Assembly: GCA_021799945.1 (NCBI GenBank)
Contig: JAJYZK010000061.1
Span: forward strand, 1 to 11,170
DNA length: 11,170 bases
Direction of reading: 5' to 3'
Origin: Acidobacteriota bacterium
GTDB lineage: Bacteria; Acidobacteriota; Terriglobia; Terriglobales; Acidobacteriaceae
The notes under the pieces were generated by a model. It saw nothing but the letters and a program-made list of their open reading frames with translations, had not been told where the DNA came from and ran no database searches. The translations under genes were made by a program, and so were the position numbers. Below are positions 6,728-11,170 of the stretch, one piece after another (within the stretch, counting starts at the first letter, position 1; the number at the start of each line of letters is the position of its first letter).

Positions 6728-7414
6728 ATGGCGGAACGCGAAGTGGTGGCGGCAAGGCCCCGTGCGGGCAAGTTGAATAAGAACGCGGCGCGTCGGGTGC
6801 GGGTGAAAGGCATGATTCCGGGCGTGCTCTATGGAGCGAAGGACCCGTCCATTGCCGTCGAGCTGGATCCCCGGCAGATCGCCCGCATCCTGCATTCCGA
6901 GTCCGGGCACAACACCATCTTCGATGTGGAGGTCGCCGGCGCCTCGGGGACTTCCAAAGCGATGATTGTCGACTGGCAATATGAACCGGTCCGGGGCGCC
7001 CTGATGCACGTGGACCTGAAGCGGATCGCCATGGACCGGGCGATGCGGGTGAAGGTGCCCGTACAGCTCCAGGGGGTCCCGGTCGGAGTGAAGACGCAGG
7101 GCGGCATCCTCGATCAGGTTCTACGCGAGGTCGAAATCGAGTGCCTGCCGGGCGATATTCCCAGCCACCTCGGCATCGACGTCACCGGCCTGAGCATCGG
7201 CAACTCGATTCGGGTCTCCGATCTGCCGCGCGGCGGCAAGCTCAGGTTTCTCACGGATGGCAACGCCACGGTGGCGCACGTGGTAGCCATCAAGGAGGAG
7301 GTTGCTCCGGCGGCCGATGTTGCGGCCGCGGCTGCTCCGGCCGAGCCCGAAGTGGCCAAGAAGGGGAAGCAGGAGACGGCGGAGGCGGCCCCGGAAAAAG
7401 GCGCCAAGAAGTGA
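6728..7414 (+). CDS. rplY: 50S ribosomal protein L25/general stress protein CTC
   Basis: Two-domain L25 (CTC/TL5 type) that binds 5S rRNA in the large subunit. The N-terminal domain begins with a basic helix-loop and the hallmark RVRVKGMIPGVLYGAKDPSI. The C-terminal beta domain includes VKVPVQLQGVPVGVKTQGGI and VEIECLPGDIPSHLGIDVTGL. After about residue 190 a low-complexity Ala/Lys/Glu tail (VAPAADVAAAAAPAEPEVAKKGKQ and on) runs to the stop; such tails are common in long L25 forms. Start ATG 6728 has AGGAG five bases upstream (6718-6722); the adjacent GTG 6725 is too close to it. The same frame is open upstream back into prs, but has no start codon there. It is 131 bases after prs and 11 bases before pth, the usual rplY-pth pairing. 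Confidence 0.94.
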   Translation: MAEREVVAARPRAGKLNKNAARRVRVKGMIPGVLYGAKDPSIAVELDPRQIARILHSESGHNTIFDVEVAGASGTSKAMIVDWQYEPVRGALMHVDLKRIAMDRAMRVKVPVQLQGVPVGVKTQGGILDQVLREVEIECLPGDIPSHLGIDVTGLSIGNSIRVSDLPRGGKLRFLTDGNATVAHVVAIKEEVAPAADVAAAAAPAEPEVAKKGKQETAEAAPEKGAKK

Positions 7415-7418
7415 GGGG
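7412..7418 (+). promoter_or_regulatory. Ribosome binding site of pth
   Basis: TGAGGGG overlaps the rplY stop codon and lies seven bases before the TTG at 7426. It supports use of this rare start codon. An in-frame TGA at 7420-7422 excludes anything farther upstream. Confidence 0.6.
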
Positions 7419-7425
7419 CTGAGGC

Positions 7426-8067
7426 TTGCCGGCCGGGGAAGGAAGCGCGGCGCCGGCGGTCGGCCGTACGGCGCTGGTGGTGGGCTTGGGCAATCCCGGG
7501 ATCGAGCACCAATTCACCCCGCACAATGCGGGCTTTCTGGCCATCGACCGATTGGCGCAGAACTGCGGGGTGAAGGTCGCCAATCGGCGCTGCCGGGCCC
7601 TGACCGCGGTGGCGCGAATCGCGGGCAGGGATGTGGTGATGGCCAAGCCGGAGACGTACATGAATTTGAGCGGAATTTCCGTGCGGGCGCTGACCGAGGA
7701 ACTGGACGCGAATCCGCAGAAGGATCTGATCGTGATCTACGACGACATCGACCTGCCCTTCGGAGCAATCCGCATTCGGGAGAGGGGCGGTTCGGGAGGG
7801 CACAACGGAGTCCGGTCCATTTCCGGCGCGCTCGGCAGCGACGAGTGGCTGCGCATCCGGATCGGGATCGCTCCCCCTGGGGAGCAGGCATTGGCGCGGG
7901 CCGGCGGCGCGCTGAAGGACTATGTTCTGGCCCCCATGCGCAAGTCGCAGTTGGCCGTTCTCGATGAAGTGTTGGACCGCACGGCGCGCGCGGTGGAAAT
8001 GGTTCTGACGGAAGGCGCGGGCCCGGCCATGAATGCATTCAACCGCCGCGAAGAGCGCGAGCCATAA
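7426..8067 (+). CDS. pth: Peptidyl-tRNA hydrolase, TTG start
   Basis: Releases tRNA from peptidyl-tRNAs that drop off stalled ribosomes. The 213-residue product carries the family motifs: VVGLGNPG with N23, the catalytic histidine H33 in FTPHNAGF, KPETYMNLSG with N80, IYDDIDLPFG with D106 (equivalent to the acidic partner of the catalytic His), and GGSGGHNGVRS with H126/N127. TTG 7426 is the first possible start, since a stop precedes it in frame at 7420-7422, and the next usable codons would cut into the first strand. About 12 residues precede that strand, slightly longer than E. coli Pth. It lies 11 bases after rplY and is probably translated from the same message, which links ribosome assembly with peptidyl-tRNA recycling. 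Confidence 0.95.
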   Translation: MPAGEGSAAPAVGRTALVVGLGNPGIEHQFTPHNAGFLAIDRLAQNCGVKVANRRCRALTAVARIAGRDVVMAKPETYMNLSGISVRALTEELDANPQKDLIVIYDDIDLPFGAIRIRERGGSGGHNGVRSISGALGSDEWLRIRIGIAPPGEQALARAGGALKDYVLAPMRKSQLAVLDEVLDRTARAVEMVLTEGAGPAMNAFNRREEREP

Positions 8068-8078
8068 GGCCGGTGGAA

Positions 8079-8101
8079 GCTTGCGGAAAACGCGCCGAAG
8101 C
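8079..8101 (+). ncRNA. Hairpin in the rpsF leader, candidate regulatory RNA
   Basis: GCTT-G-CGG (8079-8086) can pair with CCG-AAGC (8095-8101). This gives seven base pairs with one bulged G and an eight-base loop, in the 167-base spacer before rpsF. In many bacteria the rpsF leader carries an RNA that binds the S6:S18 complex and represses the operon. I see a hairpin in the right place, but I have not matched the published consensus. Confidence 0.2.
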
Positions 8102-8234
8102 AAGGAGCTATGGCCATTGCCGAAACCAGAGGAGCAATGCGGCGACGCGGGGCGCCCGGCGATAGGGCGCGCGTTCAATCGGCAGGTCGGCATGGCTGCG
8201 GCCCGCTCAAAGAGGATTGGAGAATCGACTACCT

Positions 8235-8648
8235 ATGCAACGAACCTATGAAATCATGTTCATCGTCCGGCCCGACATGCCGGAGGAGGAACTCGACAAG
8301 CTCATCGCCGCTTTTGACGCGACGATCGTCCAGGGGGGCGGCGTCGTCAAATCTACCGAAAAGCTCGGCCGCCGCAAGTTGGCCTACATGGTCAAGAAGT
8401 GCAACGACGGACAATTTGTGCTGCTGACCGTGCTGGCCGGCGGCAGCCTGGTGGCGGAGATCGAGCGGCGCTTGCGCGTCTCCGAGCCGGTGATCAAGTT
8501 CATATCCGTTCGCATGGACGAGGAGGAGAAGCGTCTGGCCAAGATCAAGGCGATTCGGGCTACGCGCAAGAAGCTCAGCGCAGCGCCCGCGCCGCCGGCC
8601 GAGCCGGCGCCCTCCGTGGCTGCGCCCACCGAAGCCGCCAGCGCCTGA
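8235..8648 (+). CDS. rpsF: 30S ribosomal protein S6
   Basis: S6 binds the central domain of 16S rRNA as a heterodimer with S18. The 137-residue product starts with the standard QRTYEIMFIVRPDM strand. GGVVKSTEKLGRRKLAY, the conserved basic hairpin, and FISVRMDEEEKRL, at the end of the ferredoxin-like fold (about residues 1-100), follow. A tail of some 35 residues is Lys- then Ala/Pro-rich. ATG 8235 is chosen because the next residues match the family start; GGAGA at 8219-8223 is eleven bases upstream, a rather long spacing. A TTG at 8217 in the same frame is less likely. The gene lies 167 bases after pth and 112 bases before rpsR, its protein partner. No ssb lies between them. Confidence 0.95.
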   Translation: MQRTYEIMFIVRPDMPEEELDKLIAAFDATIVQGGGVVKSTEKLGRRKLAYMVKKCNDGQFVLLTVLAGGSLVAEIERRLRVSEPVIKFISVRMDEEEKRLAKIKAIRATRKKLSAAPAPPAEPAPSVAAPTEAASA

Positions 8649-8760
8649 AATCGCGGGCGGCCGGAAGGCGAATGTATCTGTAACGGTAATTATTTTGTGT
8701 CGCGCGGCCGGCGGCGGAGCCCGTCGGCGCCGGGCGGCGCGCAGAAAGAACAGGAGATTT

Positions 8761-9084
8761 ATGACTGCGGAAAGCACCCATCCTCGGCCCGAAGGATCCG
8801 GGCCGGCATCTTCCGGTCCCCGGCAGCCTGGCGCCCGCCCCGGCGGTCCCGGCGGAGGAGGCCGCAAATTCTTCCGCCGCAAGAAGGTCTGCAAGTTTTG
8901 CGTGGAAAAGATCGACGGCATCCACTATCGCGATGTTCGCCTGCTGCAGCAATTTGTGGCCGAACGGGGCAAGATTGTTCCCCGCCGCCTCACCGGCGTC
9001 TGCACCACGCATCAGCGCTCGCTCGCGCGGGCGATCAAGCAGGCGCGCAATATCGCCCTGCTGCCCTTCGCCGCCCGGTTCTAG
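8761..9084 (+). CDS. rpsR: 30S ribosomal protein S18, zinc-binding type
   Basis: S18 partners with S6 on the 16S rRNA platform. The 107-residue product has an N-terminal extension of about 35 residues rich in Pro, Gly and Ser, then the core from RKFFRRKKVCKFCVEKIDGI to ARNIALLPF. Cysteines C44 and C47 (CKFC) and C81 with H84 (GVCTTH) form the four-ligand set of the zinc-containing C+ form of S18, known from comparative work on ribosomal proteins. Start ATG 8761 has AGGAG four bases upstream (8752-8756). The frame is open further upstream, but its start there would add a low-complexity stretch without a ribosome binding site. It lies between rpsF and rplI. Confidence 0.95.
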   Translation: MTAESTHPRPEGSGPASSGPRQPGARPGGPGGGGRKFFRRKKVCKFCVEKIDGIHYRDVRLLQQFVAERGKIVPRRLTGVCTTHQRSLARAIKQARNIALLPFAARF

Positions 9085-9115
9085 GGACTGGGTTCGAGGC
9101 TGAAGCGGGCCGGCT

Positions 9116-9129
9116 CTCGCCCGGGCGAG
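9116..9129. repeat. 14-bp perfect palindrome between rpsR and rplI
   Basis: CTCGCCCGGGCGAG is fully self-complementary. It sits inside a GC-only stretch of the 95-base spacer, 51 bases before the rplI start codon. A small-loop RNA hairpin is possible. No T-run follows, so it is not a classical terminator. Confidence 0.5.
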
Positions 9130-9179
9130 GGCGCCCCGCGGGCCGCGCGATCACTGTTGCAGAGAAAAACGGAGATTGT

Positions 9180-9635
9180 ATGGAAGTGATTCTGAAAGAT
9201 GACGTCGCGAATCTGGGTCACCGCGGCGACGTGGTGAAGGTCGCCGACGGCTACGGCCGAAATTTTCTTCTGCCCAAAAAGCTGGCCATGGAAGCCACGG
9301 CGGGCAACAGAGCGGTGATTGAACAGCTCAAGCAGGCGGCGGTGCGCCGCGCCGTGCGTGAAAAGGCCGATGCCGAAGCCCTGTCCCTGCAACTGGAAAA
9401 ACTTGCGCTCGTCTTCGAACGCAAAGTAGGCGAAAAGGAGCACCTGTTCGGATCGGTCACTGCGGGGGATATCGCGCAGGAACTGGAGCGGCAGGGCATT
9501 GCCATCGATCGCCGCAAAGTGCAGCTCGAAGAGCCGCTTCGCCAGCTTGGGGAGTTCCACGTTCCGCTGAAGCTGTATCGCGAGGTGACCGCTCACGTCC
9601 GCGTCAATGTAAAGCCGGAGGCCGTGGAGGAATAA
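9180..9635 (+). CDS. rplI: 50S ribosomal protein L9
   Basis: L9 is a 23S rRNA-binding protein with two globular ends joined by a long helix. The 151-residue product opens with MEVILKDDVANLG, HRGDVVKVADGYGRNFLLP and KKLAMEAT, the L9 signature. The central helix (about 45-85) includes VIEQLKQAAVRRAVREKADA. The C-terminal domain contains KVGEKEHLFGSVTAGDIAQ, then IDRRKVQLEEPLRQLGEF and the closing strand VTAHVRVNVKPE. ATG 9180 has GGAG five bases upstream (9171-9174). Length is normal. It closes the ribosomal part of the run; the neighbour often found next, dnaB, is replaced here by a copper ATPase gene. Confidence 0.96.
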   Translation: MEVILKDDVANLGHRGDVVKVADGYGRNFLLPKKLAMEATAGNRAVIEQLKQAAVRRAVREKADAEALSLQLEKLALVFERKVGEKEHLFGSVTAGDIAQELERQGIAIDRRKVQLEEPLRQLGEFHVPLKLYREVTAHVRVNVKPEAVEE

Positions 9636-9671
9636 GGCTCCGCAGGCGGCCGGAGCCGGGACCCGGCCGCC
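9636..9671 (+). terminator. Two mutually exclusive GC hairpins after rplI
   Basis: Hairpin A pairs GGCTCCG (9636-9642) with CGGAGCC (9651-9657), loop of eight. Hairpin B pairs GGCGGCCGG (9645-9653) with CCGGCCGCC (9663-9671), loop of nine. They share bases 9651-9653 and cannot coexist. Hairpin A begins right after the rplI stop codon. No U-run follows either, so intrinsic termination is not shown; the place, between the ribosomal genes and the copper ATPase, fits a transcript boundary or attenuator. Confidence 0.35.
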
Positions 9672-9696
9672 CGACGGCGCTGCTCCCGCTGCTCCA

Positions 9697-9720
9697 TGGC
9701 GCCGACGCTGGCGCCGACGC
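9697..9720. repeat. 12-bp tandem repeat, two copies
   Basis: TGGCGCCGACGC occurs twice in direct succession (9697-9708 and 9709-9720) in the spacer before the copper ATPase gene. Each copy contains the palindrome GGCGCC. It may be slippage; binding by a regulator is conceivable but unsupported. Confidence 0.75.
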
Positions 9721-9781
9721 GCCTGCCCCGATCCATTCTCAATCCTGGCGGGGCCGCCGAGCATCCATTCAGGTGCGCACC

Positions 9782-11170
<1,389 letters not shown>

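Noticed and set aside
8110..8427. 105-codon frame with AAGGAG before its ATG, overlapping rpsF
   Set aside because: The box is only two bases from the ATG, most of the frame is an out-of-frame copy of rpsF, and the product is low complexity. The first codons might act as a leader peptide, but nothing supports it.
8697..9179. Upstream continuation of the rplI frame
   Set aside because: It shadows rpsR in another frame; ATG 9180 has GGAG and begins the standard L9 sequence.

Overview
The window is GC-rich, almost fully coding bacterial chromosome with a mostly housekeeping gene set. The order ispE, tRNA-Gln, prs, rplY, pth, rpsF, rpsR, rplI, the long alanine/proline-rich protein tails and the GC content resemble Acidobacteriota. 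That assignment is an inference from gene order and style, not from a database search. No phage, transposase, CRISPR array or defence system is visible.

Layout. The left edge holds the 3' end of an MscS-family mechanosensitive channel gene on the + strand. It converges on a minus-strand block: a membrane protein of unknown function with a PH-like cytosolic part (3439-4017), a TIM-barrel sugar phosphate isomerase/endonuclease-IV-like protein (2386-3210), and asparaginyl-tRNA synthetase (992-2389). The last two overlap by the four bases ATGA, which suggests translational coupling. A 189-base divergent intergenic region separates this block from a + strand run that continues to the right edge.

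The + strand run starts with ispE (isoprenoid precursor synthesis), followed by a complete tRNA-Gln(UUG) with encoded CCA, then prs (PRPP synthesis), rplY (L25/CTC), pth (peptidyl-tRNA hydrolase), rpsF (S6), rpsR (zinc-type S18) and rplI (L9). It is largely a translation and nucleotide-precursor cluster. The usual ssb between rpsF and rpsR is absent.

After rplI there is a 146-base spacer with two mutually exclusive GC hairpins and a 12-bp tandem repeat. It is followed by the 5' two-thirds or so of a copper-type P1B ATPase whose N-terminus carries a YHS domain and a CPM...CPKCGM heavy-metal-binding domain instead of HMA domains. This gene runs off the right edge.

I see no convincing novel system here. 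The points most worth checking are the orphan membrane protein in the asnS block, the possible rpsF leader RNA, the alternative hairpins after rplI, the long N-terminal extension of Prs, and the domain make-up of the copper ATPase.
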